64,000 bases of DNA from Sphingomonas sp. Leaf208 (GCF_001421415.1 NZ_LMKH01000037.1:57957-121956); one strand, 5' to 3'; positions 34,698-42,440 are shown, counted from the first letter of the stretch. The notes: generated from the sequence alone by a model not told the origin. Made by a program: numbers and translations.

Positions 34698-35656
34698 GCG
34701 GCTATTGCCTTGGCATACGCGGCTAGGTCGACGTTGCCGCCGGACAGGATGACGAGCAGGCCGGGTTCGAGCGTTACCCTCCCCGAAAGCACGGCCGCCA
34801 AACCGACTGCGCCGCCGGGTTCGATCACCAGCCGCAGTTTCTCGGCCGCCCATCGTTGTGCTGCGGCGATTTCCGTTTCGCTGACCGCCACGCCAGTCGC
34901 ATCGCGGCGGGAGAGGACATCGAAGGTCAGCGGCGATACGCGCAAGGTCTGGAGCGAGTCGCAGGCGGTCGGCGGCGGGTTGGGGCCGACCGGTTCGATC
35001 CACGATGCCTCCAGGGAACGGCGCATGTCGTCCCAGCCTTCGGGCTCGACGACGGTGATCGCGCTGTCCTTCAAGGCCAGCGCGATGCCTGCCGACAGGC
35101 CGCCGCCCCCGCAGGGGATGACGACACGGCTTGGCACGCCCATGCCTAGCGCCGCCATCTGTGCGGCTGCTTCTATCCCGGCGCTACCTTGCCCCTCGAT
35201 GATCCACGGGTCGTCGAAGCTCGGCACCAGCGTCGCGCCGCGCGCTTCGGCCAGCCCTGCGGCGATCGTCTCGCGGCTTTCCGTGGCGCGATCGTAGGTC
35301 ACCACCTCCGCGCCCAACGCCAGCGTTGACTCGCGCTTCAGTCGCGGTGCGTCCGACGGCATCACGATCGTCGCTGCGATCCCGAGCCGTTTCGCCGCCC
35401 AGGCCACGCCCTGCGCGTGATTGCCCGAGGAGAATGCGACGACGCCTTTTTGTCGCGTCGCCTCGTCCAATGCGGTGAGCCGATGCCACGCGCCGCGAAT
35501 CTTGAACGCGCCGACTGGTTGCAACGACTCGGCCTTGAAAGCGACCGGTACGCCCTTGATTTCGCTGACGAACAATGGCGTCGGCGGGAGGATGCGGGCG
35601 ATCTTTTCCGCGGCATCCCGCACACCCGCTCGCGTCGGTTGTCGCAAAATCGTCAC
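34694..35656 (-). CDS. Threonine/serine dehydratase, PLP-dependent
   Basis: 320 aa fold-type II PLP enzyme. The PLP Lys is in AFKIRGA, the Ser-rich SSGNHAQGVA and the glycine-rich CGGGGLSAGIAL bind the phosphate, and a late ILSGGNVDLA closes the active site. There is no C-terminal ACT regulatory domain, so it fits the catabolic type or a serine racemase-like enzyme. The start is GTG 35656 with AGGAG seven bases upstream, preferred to the ATG 21 bases before it. It diverges from the decarboxylase gene. Confidence 0.88.
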   Translation of the reverse strand: MTILRQPTRAGVRDAAEKIARILPPTPLFVSEIKGVPVAFKAESLQPVGAFKIRGAWHRLTALDEATRQKGVVAFSSGNHAQGVAWAAKRLGIAATIVMPSDAPRLKRESTLALGAEVVTYDRATESRETIAAGLAEARGATLVPSFDDPWIIEGQGSAGIEAAAQMAALGMGVPSRVVIPCGGGGLSAGIALALKDSAITVVEPEGWDDMRRSLEASWIEPVGPNPPPTACDSLQTLRVSPLTFDVLSRRDATGVAVSETEIAAAQRWAAEKLRLVIEPGGAVGLAAVLSGRVTLEPGLLVILSGGNVDLAAYAKAIAA

Positions 35657-35730
35657 ACACCGTCTCCTATCCGCCAAACGCTATTTACATGGGGGGCGCG
35701 TAACCCTAGATCGCGCTTCCGCTGCCCCAT

Positions 35731-35788
35731 GGGACTTCCAACCGCAAGGCAGTGTTTTTGTAATTTGTCTCAGGACATTGGAGGTCCC
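35731..35788 (+). promoter_or_regulatory. Leader helix sequestering the decarboxylase ribosome site
   Basis: GGGACTTCCAA (35731-35741) pairs with TTGGAGGTCCC (35778-35788) over 11 positions with one G-U pair. The second strand contains the GGAGG ribosome site of the decarboxylase gene, nine bases before its TTG start. The loop holds ccgcaaggcag and a T-rich stretch that could compete. Position and taxon fit the alphaproteobacterial speF leader motif, which I name from memory. Confidence 0.6.
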
Positions 35789-35793
35789 TTGAA

Positions 35794-37029
35794 TTGGTCA
35801 AGCATCATATCGCGCTGGGGTTAGCGAAAGCCCATTCGACCGCCGACACCTCCCACATCGGGAGCGGCATCGACATCGCTAAAGGGCGTCCGGTCAATCC
35901 GGTCACGCTCGTTCGTCCGCACGCTGCTGCGCGCGCCGCTCGGTTTTTCGTCGAGAAGTTCCCGGGCCGCTCGATGTATGCGGTGAAGGCGAACCCGTCA
36001 CCCGAACTCCTGCAGATCCTGTGGGACAATGGCATCACTCATTACGACGTGGCGTCGATCGCCGAAGTGCGCCTGGTCGCACGGACGCTTCCCGAGGCTA
36101 CGCTGTGCTTCATGCACCCGGTCAAGGCCGAGGAAGCGATCGCCGAGGCGTATTTCACGCACGGCGTCCGAACCTTCAGCCTCGACAGCCTGGAAGAGCT
36201 GGACAAGGTCGTTCGCGCTACGAAAGCCGCCGCCGATTTGACACTCTGCGTCCGTCTGCGCGTGTCGTCGGAGCATTCGAAGCTGAGCCTCGCGTCGAAG
36301 TTCGGTGCGGCCCCGCATGAAGCCAAGGAGCTGCTGTTCGCGGCGCGCCAGGCAGCGGACGCGCTCGGCATCTGCTTCCATGTCGGTTCGCAGGCGATGA
36401 CCCCGGAGGCGTATTCGAACGCGATGGAACGCGTTCGTGCGGCGATCGTCGAAGCGGCGGTCACGGTCGACGTCATCGACGTCGGCGGCGGCTTCCCGTC
36501 CTCGTATCCCGGCATGGAGCCCCCGCCGCTCGAGCACTTCTTCGAGACGATCCACCGTGCGTTCGAATCGCTGCCTGTCAGCTATTCGTCCGAACTGTGG
36601 TGCGAGCCGGGCCGGGCGCTGTGCGCGGAATATTCGTCGATCATCGTGCGTGTCGAAAAGCGTCGCGGGACCGAGCTGTACATCAACGACGGCGCGTATG
36701 GCGCGCTGTTCGATGCGGCGCATATCGGCTGGCGCTTCCCGACCGAGCTGCTTCGCGAGCCGGACAGCCGTGCGAAGGACATGGAGTTCAGCTTCTATGG
36801 TCCGACGTGCGACGACATGGATTACATGGTCGGCCCGTTCATGCTGCCCGCGGATACGAAGGCCGGCGATTACATCGAGATCGGCATGCTCGGCGCCTAC
36901 GGCTCGGCGATGCGGACCGCGTTCAACGGGTTCGGATCGGACGAGACGGTGATCGTCACCGACGAGCCGATGGTCTCGCTGTATGACGAGCGGTTCCAGG
37001 ACCTCGCGTCGAACGTCGTCAAGCTGTAA
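35794..37029 (+). CDS. Ornithine/lysine-type decarboxylase (alanine-racemase fold)
   Basis: 411 aa fold-type III PLP enzyme that makes putrescine or cadaverine. The PLP Lys is in MYAVKANPSP, the phosphate loop in DVGGGFPS, the Arg in WCEPGRAL and the inter-subunit Cys in GPTCDDMDY, as in eukaryotic-type ornithine decarboxylase. The start is TTG 35794 after GGAGG. The next gene is a deoxyhypusine-synthase-like enzyme, which points to ornithine as the main substrate and homospermidine as the end product. It has a structured 5' leader. Confidence 0.9.
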   Translation: MVKHHIALGLAKAHSTADTSHIGSGIDIAKGRPVNPVTLVRPHAAARAARFFVEKFPGRSMYAVKANPSPELLQILWDNGITHYDVASIAEVRLVARTLPEATLCFMHPVKAEEAIAEAYFTHGVRTFSLDSLEELDKVVRATKAAADLTLCVRLRVSSEHSKLSLASKFGAAPHEAKELLFAARQAADALGICFHVGSQAMTPEAYSNAMERVRAAIVEAAVTVDVIDVGGGFPSSYPGMEPPPLEHFFETIHRAFESLPVSYSSELWCEPGRALCAEYSSIIVRVEKRRGTELYINDGAYGALFDAAHIGWRFPTELLREPDSRAKDMEFSFYGPTCDDMDYMVGPFMLPADTKAGDYIEIGMLGAYGSAMRTAFNGFGSDETVIVTDEPMVSLYDERFQDLASNVVKL

Positions 37030-37049
37030 CCAAGCTTTAGTACCGCGCC

Positions 37050-37162
37050 CTTCTTCCTCCCCTCCCGTTTACGGGAGGGGTCGGGGGAGGGCTTGTCCGC
37101 GAGCGTGGCGTTCGCGGATATTTCAGTCCCTCCCCTAACCCCTCCCGCAAGCGGAAGGGGGA
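37050..37162. repeat. Two-armed C-rich palindromic repeat in the polyamine operon
   Basis: ttcttcctcccctcccgttt on the left and ccctcccgcaagcggaaggg on the right, with an inner gtccgcgagcg/cgttcgcgga hairpin. It lies between the decarboxylase gene and the deoxyhypusine-synthase-like gene and reaches to the ribosome site of the latter, so the right arm may influence its translation. Confidence 0.75.
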
Positions 37163-37165
37163 TTT

Positions 37166-38239
37166 ATGGAGCATGTTATGACCGAAGACACCCGCATCGA
37201 CGCGCAGCGCAAGGCGGAACTCCTCTCGACCACCGTCGAGCATATCGACATCACCAGCTTCGACGCGCGGCCGATCGTCGACGCGATGAAGAAGATGTCG
37301 TTCACCAGCCGCGACCTCGGCCGTGCGACCGACATCTACAACCAGATGCTGGCCGACAAGGACTGCACGATCTTCCTCGTGATCGCAGGCTCGACGAGCG
37401 CCGGCGGTTGCATGGACCTGTATGCCGAGCTGCTGCGCAACAACATGATCGACGGCATCGTCGCGACCGGCGCGACGATCGTCGACATGGATTTCTTCGA
37501 GGGCCTCGGCCACAAGCATTACCAGGCGCTCGAAGTGCCGCACGACGACGTGCTGCGCTCGCTGATGATCGATCGGATCTACGACACCTATATCGACGAG
37601 GAAGAGCTCCAGCACGTCGACCACACGATCTTCGAGATCGCCGAGACGCTCGAGCCGCGTCCGTATTCGAGCCGCGAGTTCATCCGCGAGATGGGCAAGT
37701 ATCTCGTCGAGCACGGCAAGAAGGAGAACAGCCTCGTCAAGCTCGCCTATGAGCATGACGTGCCGATCTTCTGCCCGGCGTTCGTCGACAGCTCGGCGGG
37801 CTTCGGTCTGGTCAAGCACCAGGTCGACGCGGTGAAGGCAGGCAAGCCGTACATGGTCCTCGACGCGATCGCCGACTTCCGCGAGCTCACCGAGATCAAG
37901 ATCAAGGCGGGCACCACGGGCCTGCTGATGATCGGCGGCGGCGTGCCGAAGAACTTCATCCAGGACACCGTCGTCTGCGCCGAGATCCTCGGCCACGACG
38001 ACGTCCAGGTGCACAAGTATGCGGTGCAGATCACGGTGGCGGACGTTCGCGACGGTGCGTGCTCGTCGTCGACGCTGCAGGAAGCGGCTTCGTGGGGCAA
38101 GGTGAACACGGGGATCGAGCAGATGGTGTTCGCCGAAGCGGGTTCGGTTATGCCACTGCTGGCGTCGGATGCCTATCATCGTGGTCTGTGGAAGGACCGT
38201 CCGGTCCGCAAGTGGGGCGCAAGCTTCGACAAGGCCTGA
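37166..38239 (+). CDS. Deoxyhypusine-synthase-like enzyme (homospermidine-type)
   Basis: 357 aa from ATG 37166 or 353 aa from ATG 37178; both have purine-rich sites upstream. It has the NAD-binding AGSTSAGGCMDL, VDSSAGFGL, and the imine-forming Lys in MIGGGVPKNF, the position used by deoxyhypusine synthase. Bacteria lack the eIF5A target, and bacterial relatives make homospermidine or guanidino-polyamines. Next to an ornithine-type decarboxylase, homospermidine synthesis from putrescine is the best guess; sphingomonads are known to hold homospermidine as main polyamine. Confidence 0.87.
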   Translation: MEHVMTEDTRIDAQRKAELLSTTVEHIDITSFDARPIVDAMKKMSFTSRDLGRATDIYNQMLADKDCTIFLVIAGSTSAGGCMDLYAELLRNNMIDGIVATGATIVDMDFFEGLGHKHYQALEVPHDDVLRSLMIDRIYDTYIDEEELQHVDHTIFEIAETLEPRPYSSREFIREMGKYLVEHGKKENSLVKLAYEHDVPIFCPAFVDSSAGFGLVKHQVDAVKAGKPYMVLDAIADFRELTEIKIKAGTTGLLMIGGGVPKNFIQDTVVCAEILGHDDVQVHKYAVQITVADVRDGACSSSTLQEAASWGKVNTGIEQMVFAEAGSVMPLLASDAYHRGLWKDRPVRKWGASFDKA

Positions 38240-38242
38240 ATC

Positions 38243-38370
38243 TACGATCCTCCCCCGCAAGGGGGAGGTGGCAGGCGCTCGCCTGACGGAGGGGGAGGAC
38301 ACGGAGCCGACGTAATCGCCGCCTCCCCCTCCGCCGCTTCGCGCCACCTCCCCCTAGCGGGGGAGGATTA
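38243..38370. repeat. Two-armed C-rich palindromic repeat
   Basis: The arms gatcctcccccgcaaggggg and its mirror ending gcgggggaggat enclose an inner pair tgacggagggggaggac/cctccccctccg. It is close to a copy of the element at 9046-9170, down to the acacggag/acacagag spacer. It lies after the polyamine genes. Confidence 0.85.
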
Positions 38371-38404
38371 GAGATACCGTTGCCCCTTCCGGGCAATTGA
38401 GGCA

Positions 38405-38435
38405 GCCTCTCCCGGATAACCGGGGGAGGCTTTTT
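38405..38435 (+). terminator. Rho-independent terminator overlapping a start region
   Basis: Stem GCCTCTCCCGG, loop about ATAA, then CCGGGGGAGGC and TTTTT. This is a strong intrinsic terminator for transcripts from the polyamine operon. Its 3' arm contains the only GGAGG-like ribosome site of the next gene (ATG 38437), so terminator and translation start overlap. Confidence 0.85.
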
Positions 38436-38436
38436 C

Positions 38437-38862
38437 ATGCATAGCGAGATCCTGCGACCGATGGTCGTGCTGATCGCGTGGACGCTCGTGATGCTGGGCT
38501 GGACGCTCGCGACGCGGTTGCCGGCAATGAAAGCGGCCGGCGTCGACATGGCCAAGCTCGTCGGCACCAAGGCGTCCGACGCGGATCGATCCCTGCCCCC
38601 GCAGGTGCAATGGAAGGCGCACAACTACAATCATCTGATGGAGCAGCCGACGCTGTTCTACGCTGTTTGCGCCGTTCTCGCGCTCAGCGGCACGGGCAAC
38701 GGCGTCAATGCCTGGATCGCCTGGGCCTATGTCGGGCTGCGGATCGCCCACAGCGTTGTCCAGGCAACCAGCAACCGCGTCAGGGCCCGCTTTCTCTTCT
38801 TCACGCTGTCGAGCCTGATGCTGGTCGCGCTCACACTGCATGCTGCGCTCGCCGTGTTTTGA
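38437..38862 (+). CDS. MAPEG family membrane protein
   Basis: 141 aa with four hydrophobic segments (about residues 8-25, 68-84, 88-105 and 118-138). It has the MAPEG-like stretch WKAHNYNHLMEQPTLFYAVC and a later VQATSNRVRARF. Eukaryotic relatives conjugate glutathione or make leukotrienes; bacterial roles are unclear. ATG 38437 begins two bases after a terminator T-tract; ATG 38461 is an alternative start. Confidence 0.82.
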   Translation: MHSEILRPMVVLIAWTLVMLGWTLATRLPAMKAAGVDMAKLVGTKASDADRSLPPQVQWKAHNYNHLMEQPTLFYAVCAVLALSGTGNGVNAWIAWAYVGLRIAHSVVQATSNRVRARFLFFTLSSLMLVALTLHAALAVF

Positions 38863-38936
38863 GAAAGCCCGCGAATAATCGGCGATCGCGGCGCCCGCCC
38901 CTCCCCGAACGCAATCCGATCGTCTAGGATTTGGCC

Positions 38937-39941
38937 ATGACCTTCGATCGCCGTTCGCTGCTCACCCTCCCCCTCGCCGCCGGGCTGGCGCTTCCTGCAT
39001 TCGCGCGGAGCGGTGCGCAGTTCACTGCCGCTCAGTCTCGCGCGACGGACCTGCCGATGTGGCCGCCCGCAGAACGGTTCGCGCTATGGCCAGGTATTCC
39101 ACCAGGCGCGCCGAACCCCCTGCCGGTGCCGCAGCCGCGCATGCCGCGCTACCCCGATGGGTATCGCGATTTCCAGATGCGCGGCGTTGTGCGACCCGAG
39201 GTCGGCGTGTTCCGGCCTGCGCGTCCAGACGGTCGCGCCGTGCTGATCGTGCCCGGCGGGGGCTATTCGATTACCTCGCTGCGCAACGAGGGCATCGACG
39301 TCGCGCGCGTCCTGAACGGCTTCGGGATCACCGCGTTCGTCCTTAGCTACCGCCTGCCCGGCGAAGGCTGGGCGGACCGCGCCGACGTCCCGCTTGCCGA
39401 CGCGCAGCGCGCGATACGGCTGATCCGTGCCAATGCGCGCGCCTACGGGATCAGGGCGGAGAAGCTCGGCGTGCTTGGTTTCTCGGCGGGCGGACATCTT
39501 GCCGGGTCCGTGGCGGTCCTGCACGAGTTCAAGGCGTATCGTCCGGTCGATGCCGCCGACCGGCACTCTGCGCGTCCCGCCTGGGCGGGGCTCATGTACG
39601 CGGTCTCGAACATGGATCCTGGTCGTAGTCACGGCGGATCACGCGCGAATCTGCTCGGTGCCGATCCGCTGCCTGCGGTCCAGGCGCGCTATGCGATCGA
39701 CCGACAGTTGAAGGCTGGCGACCCGCCACTGTTCCTCGTGCATGCCGAGGACGACAACACGGTCCCGGTCGCCAACAGCGTCGATACGCTTGCCGCCGCC
39801 CGCCGCGCCGGCATCCCCGCCGAAGCGCATTTCCTCCAGCATGGCGGGCACGGCTTCGGCACGCGCCTGTCGCCTCGGTCGCCTGGGTCGTTGTGGCCGC
39901 AATTGTTCGATCGGTGGATGGGCGAACTGGTCGCTGGCTGA
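38937..39941 (+). CDS. Exported alpha/beta hydrolase (esterase/acetyl-xylan-esterase-like)
   Basis: 334 aa. The twin Arg before a hydrophobic run (DRRSLLTLPLAAGLALPAFA) suggests Tat export. The oxyanion site is VPGGGYS, the nucleophile GFSAGGH, the acid HAEDDNTVP and the His HGGHGF. This order matches the BD-FAE/carbohydrate esterase group that removes acetyl or feruloyl groups from plant polysaccharides. ATG 38937 has TAGGA seven bases upstream and is preferred over TTG 38931. Confidence 0.85.
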   Translation: MTFDRRSLLTLPLAAGLALPAFARSGAQFTAAQSRATDLPMWPPAERFALWPGIPPGAPNPLPVPQPRMPRYPDGYRDFQMRGVVRPEVGVFRPARPDGRAVLIVPGGGYSITSLRNEGIDVARVLNGFGITAFVLSYRLPGEGWADRADVPLADAQRAIRLIRANARAYGIRAEKLGVLGFSAGGHLAGSVAVLHEFKAYRPVDAADRHSARPAWAGLMYAVSNMDPGRSHGGSRANLLGADPLPAVQARYAIDRQLKAGDPPLFLVHAEDDNTVPVANSVDTLAAARRAGIPAEAHFLQHGGHGFGTRLSPRSPGSLWPQLFDRWMGELVAG

Positions 39942-39961
39942 CGACGGTGGGTCAGCATAAC

Positions 39962-39986
39962 GGACCTATCCGTCCTCACCAACGTT
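39962..39986 (+). promoter_or_regulatory. EcfG-like promoter upstream of the 61-aa gene
   Basis: GGACC-N16-CGTT, one base off GGAAC-N16/17-CGTT, ends 25 bases before the ATG at 40012. It would place the small gene under the general stress sigma factor of alphaproteobacteria. This is a motif match only. Confidence 0.4.
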
Positions 39987-40011
39987 TGTCCTGAAAGATC
40001 AGGAGAGCGCG

Positions 40012-40197
40012 ATGACTAGTCCGCATGCCGAACCCCGCGACGTCTTCCATGAAAATGGCGAGGTCGTGATCGACGGGCCGGACGGGGCGGTCATCGCGAT
40101 GACCCCCGAAGCGGCGTTGCAGACAGCGGGTCGGCTGAACGAGGCAGCGCTCGACGAACTGATCGCGCGGGCGCAGCGATCTGGTGATGCGGATTGA
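40012..40197 (+). CDS. Small hypothetical protein, 61 aa
   Basis: Starts with ATG after AGGAG. The N-terminal half reads like a beta pair (NGEVVIDGPDGAVIAMTPEAA) and the C-terminal half like an amphipathic helix (LQTAGRLNEAALDELIARAQ). No signal or membrane segment. Function unknown. The good ribosome site and a promoter-like sequence upstream support it. Confidence 0.6.
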   Translation: MTSPHAEPRDVFHENGEVVIDGPDGAVIAMTPEAALQTAGRLNEAALDELIARAQRSGDAD

Positions 40198-40215
40198 GCC
40201 GATCGTTGGTGCCGG

Positions 40216-40878
40216 TCAGCGAGACGTAACCGCAAGTCGACCGTCTGAGGTGATCGTGGCGGTCACGCCCAGGTAATCGTCTATCCGCGGATGTAGCGTA
40301 TCGAGCCGGTGGGTCGTTCCATGAGTCGCCGTGATCACCAGGACATCCGCACCCGCTGCCTCGCCAGCCGTGATGCCGGCAGGGGCATCCTCGAACACCA
40401 GGCAATCGCTCGCCGAGACGCCGAGTCGTTCGGCTGCGACCAGGAAACAGTCGGGTGCGGGCTTGCCGTTGGGGATGTCGTCCGCGGCAATCATCGTCGC
40501 GGGGATCGGCAGCCCAGCAGCCTTGAGGCGGACTTCGGCTAGCGCTCGAGGGGCAGACGTGACGATCGTCCAGCGCTCCGGGGGCAAGCTAGCCAAGAAT
40601 GCGGCGGCACCGGCGATCGGTTCGATATCGCCGACGTCGAGCATTTCGGCCGCAGTGATCGCGGCGGCTTCCGCGACCGGGTCGACGCCGGGGAGGTTCA
40701 GGCGCCGGACCGTCTCGACCGATTGCACGCCGTGGATCGTCGGCACGAACGTTGCTGCGTCGAGGCCGTGCGCGATCGCCCACTTCGTCCAGGTTCGCTC
40801 GGCGGATGCGATCGATGTGAGGATCGTGCCGTCCATGTCGAACAAGAATGCGGCGTAGCTGCGGGTCGGGAGAGTCAT
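40216..40878 (-). CDS. HAD superfamily phosphatase (beta-phosphoglucomutase/GPP-like)
   Basis: 220 aa. The nucleophile motif FDMDGTIL is at the start, motif II Thr/Ser in TIVTSAP, the Lys in NGKPAPDCF and the metal acids in FEDAPAGI. The helical cap is inserted after motif I, as in sugar phosphatases such as glycerol- or 2-deoxyglucose-phosphatase. ATG 40878 is chosen because the longer frame upstream only translates a palindromic repeat. Confidence 0.87.
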   Translation of the reverse strand: MTLPTRSYAAFLFDMDGTILTSIASAERTWTKWAIAHGLDAATFVPTIHGVQSVETVRRLNLPGVDPVAEAAAITAAEMLDVGDIEPIAGAAAFLASLPPERWTIVTSAPRALAEVRLKAAGLPIPATMIAADDIPNGKPAPDCFLVAAERLGVSASDCLVFEDAPAGITAGEAAGADVLVITATHGTTHRLDTLHPRIDDYLGVTATITSDGRLAVTSR

Positions 40879-40935
40879 TCGGGTGCTCGTGATGGGGTTT
40901 TGTAGGTTGGGCAAGGCGATTTGGTTCGGCGCACT

Positions 40936-41045
40936 GCACCACCTTGGAGAAGGCCGGGGCCCAATTGGCATGTCCGAGGTACCGGCGCACTGCCCTCAAT
41001 CCGAACCGTTCCCCAATTGGGCCCCGGCCTTCGCCGGGGTGGTGG
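40936..41045. repeat. Two-armed palindromic repeat with GGGGCCCAATTGG arms
   Basis: aaggccggggcccaattgg (40950-40968) is an exact inverted match of ccaattgggccccggcctt (41013-41031), extended outward by caccacc/ggtggtgg. It lies between the HAD gene and csbD. Confidence 0.85.
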
Positions 41046-41082
41046 CAGTTTGGGCAGTGACGGCAGCAAAAACCTACCACAC

Positions 41083-41117
41083 AAAGAAAAGGCCGCTCCG
41101 GTTTCCCGAAGCGGCCT
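41083..41117 (-). terminator. Intrinsic terminator of csbD
   Basis: On the minus strand GGCCGCTTCGGG, loop aaa, CCGGAGCGGCC, then TTTTCTTT. The stem follows the csbD stop by about 25 bases and will end its transcript. Confidence 0.85.
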
Positions 41118-41140
41118 GTATTCCTGCACCGAGCTAAAGC

Positions 41141-41323
41141 TTAGATGTCGTCGCCGAGTGCGCCCTTGACGCTGCCCTTGACGTTCTGCGCAGTGCCCTT
41201 GGCCTGCTGCGCCTCGCCTTCGGCTACCAGCTTCTCGTTGTCGGTCGCCTTGCCGACGGCTTCCTTGACGTTACCTGCAACCTTGTTGCCTGCTGCTGCG
41301 ACCTTGTCGGTGAACTCGCCCAT
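41141..41323 (-). CDS. CsbD family stress protein
   Basis: 60 aa helical, highly charged protein: MGEFTDKVAAAGNKVAGNVK, a middle DNEKLVAEGEAQQAKG and the end KGALGDDI, typical of CsbD. The start is ATG 41323 with GGAGG upstream. The family is induced by general stress; the molecular role is unknown. A perfect EcfG-type promoter lies upstream and an intrinsic terminator downstream, so it is a single-gene unit. Confidence 0.9.
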   Translation of the reverse strand: MGEFTDKVAAAGNKVAGNVKEAVGKATDNEKLVAEGEAQQAKGTAQNVKGSVKGALGDDI

Positions 41324-41383
41324 CAGAGCCTCCACTTGCTTTTGCGGACCCGCCAACCGGGCCGCTTGAACTTGCTCTTATAT

Positions 41384-41408
41384 AACGGCCGTCTTTACCG
41401 AGGGTTCC
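41384..41408 (-). promoter_or_regulatory. EcfG-type general stress promoter of csbD
   Basis: On the minus strand GGAAC-N16-CGTT, an exact match to the consensus recognised by the alphaproteobacterial general stress sigma factor EcfG. It lies about 60 bases before the csbD start. The target gene is of a stress-induced family, which makes the match credible. Confidence 0.7.
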
Positions 41409-41447
41409 GTGACGTTTGCGTCATGACCTGCTTTGCGATCACGCGGG

Positions 41448-42440
41448 TCAAATCAACCCCGCCAGCGGGCTAGACGGATCGGCATAGCGACGCTGCCCCA
41501 TCCGCCCCGCGCGATACGCCAGCCGCCCCGATTCGACCGCGGCCTTCATCGCGGCGGCCATCATCAGCGGGTCCTTCGCCTCGGCGATCGCGGTGTTCAT
41601 CAGCACGCCGTCGCAGCCGAGCTCCATCGCGACGGCCGCATCCGATGCGGTGCCGACGCCGGCGTCGACCAGCACGGGCACCCCTGCCCCCTCGACGATC
41701 AGCCGGATCGTCACGCGGTTCTGGATGCCCAGCCCCGAACCGATCGGCGCGCCCAGCGGCATGATCGCGACAGCGCCGGCGTTCTCGAGGCGCTTGGTGG
41801 CGATCGGATCGTCGACGCAATAGACCATCGGCTTGAAGCCCTCGTTGGCGAGGATCTCGGTCGCGCGCAGCGTCTCGACCATGTCGGGATAGAGCGTCTT
41901 GGCCTCGCCGAGCACTTCGAGCTTCACCAGCTCCCAGCCGCCCGCCTCGCGCGCCAATCGGAGCGTGCGAATCGCCGATTCGGCATCGAAGCAGCCCGCG
42001 GTATTGGGGAGGTAGGTGATCTTCTTCGGGTCGATGAAGTCGGTCAGCATCGGCGCGTTGCGGTCCGACACGTTGACGCGACGGACGGCGACCGTAACGA
42101 TCTCCGCGCCGGAAGCCTCGACCGCGGCGGCGTTCTGCGCGAAGTCCTTGTACTTGCCGGTGCCGACGATCAGCCGCGACTTGAAGGTCTGGCCCGCGAC
42201 GGTCCAGCTGTCCTCGTGGTCGCCACCGCCGACGAAATGCACGATCTCGAGGTCGTCGCCGTCCTCGACCATCACGTCGGCCAAGGTCGAGCGCGGCACG
42301 ACCTCCATGTTGCGTTCGACCGCGATCTTCTCGGGCACGAGACCGAGTTCGGTCGCGAGTCCGGCCAGCGAAAGACCGGCAGAGACGCGCTTGTGCTCGC
42401 CGTTGACGGTGATCGAGACGGTGCCATCGGAATGGGGCAT
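41448..42440 (-). CDS. thiG: Fused sulfur carrier ThiS and thiazole synthase ThiG
   Basis: 330 aa. Residues of about 1-73 are ThiS-like (VSITVNGEHKRV ... DDLEIVHFVGGG); the rest is ThiG, with the deoxyxylulose-binding Lys in LEVLGEAKTLYPD and the phosphate loops MPLGAPIGSG and VDAGVGTASDAA. It makes the thiazole half of thiamine. The ThiS Gly-Gly (71-73) is internal, followed at once by ThiG, so it is not a free C-terminus. ATG 42440 is chosen; the long frame upstream is antisense to aroQ. No TPP riboswitch was seen upstream. Confidence 0.92.
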   Translation of the reverse strand: MPHSDGTVSITVNGEHKRVSAGLSLAGLATELGLVPEKIAVERNMEVVPRSTLADVMVEDGDDLEIVHFVGGGDHEDSWTVAGQTFKSRLIVGTGKYKDFAQNAAAVEASGAEIVTVAVRRVNVSDRNAPMLTDFIDPKKITYLPNTAGCFDAESAIRTLRLAREAGGWELVKLEVLGEAKTLYPDMVETLRATEILANEGFKPMVYCVDDPIATKRLENAGAVAIMPLGAPIGSGLGIQNRVTIRLIVEGAGVPVLVDAGVGTASDAAVAMELGCDGVLMNTAIAEAKDPLMMAAAMKAAVESGRLAYRAGRMGQRRYADPSSPLAGLI

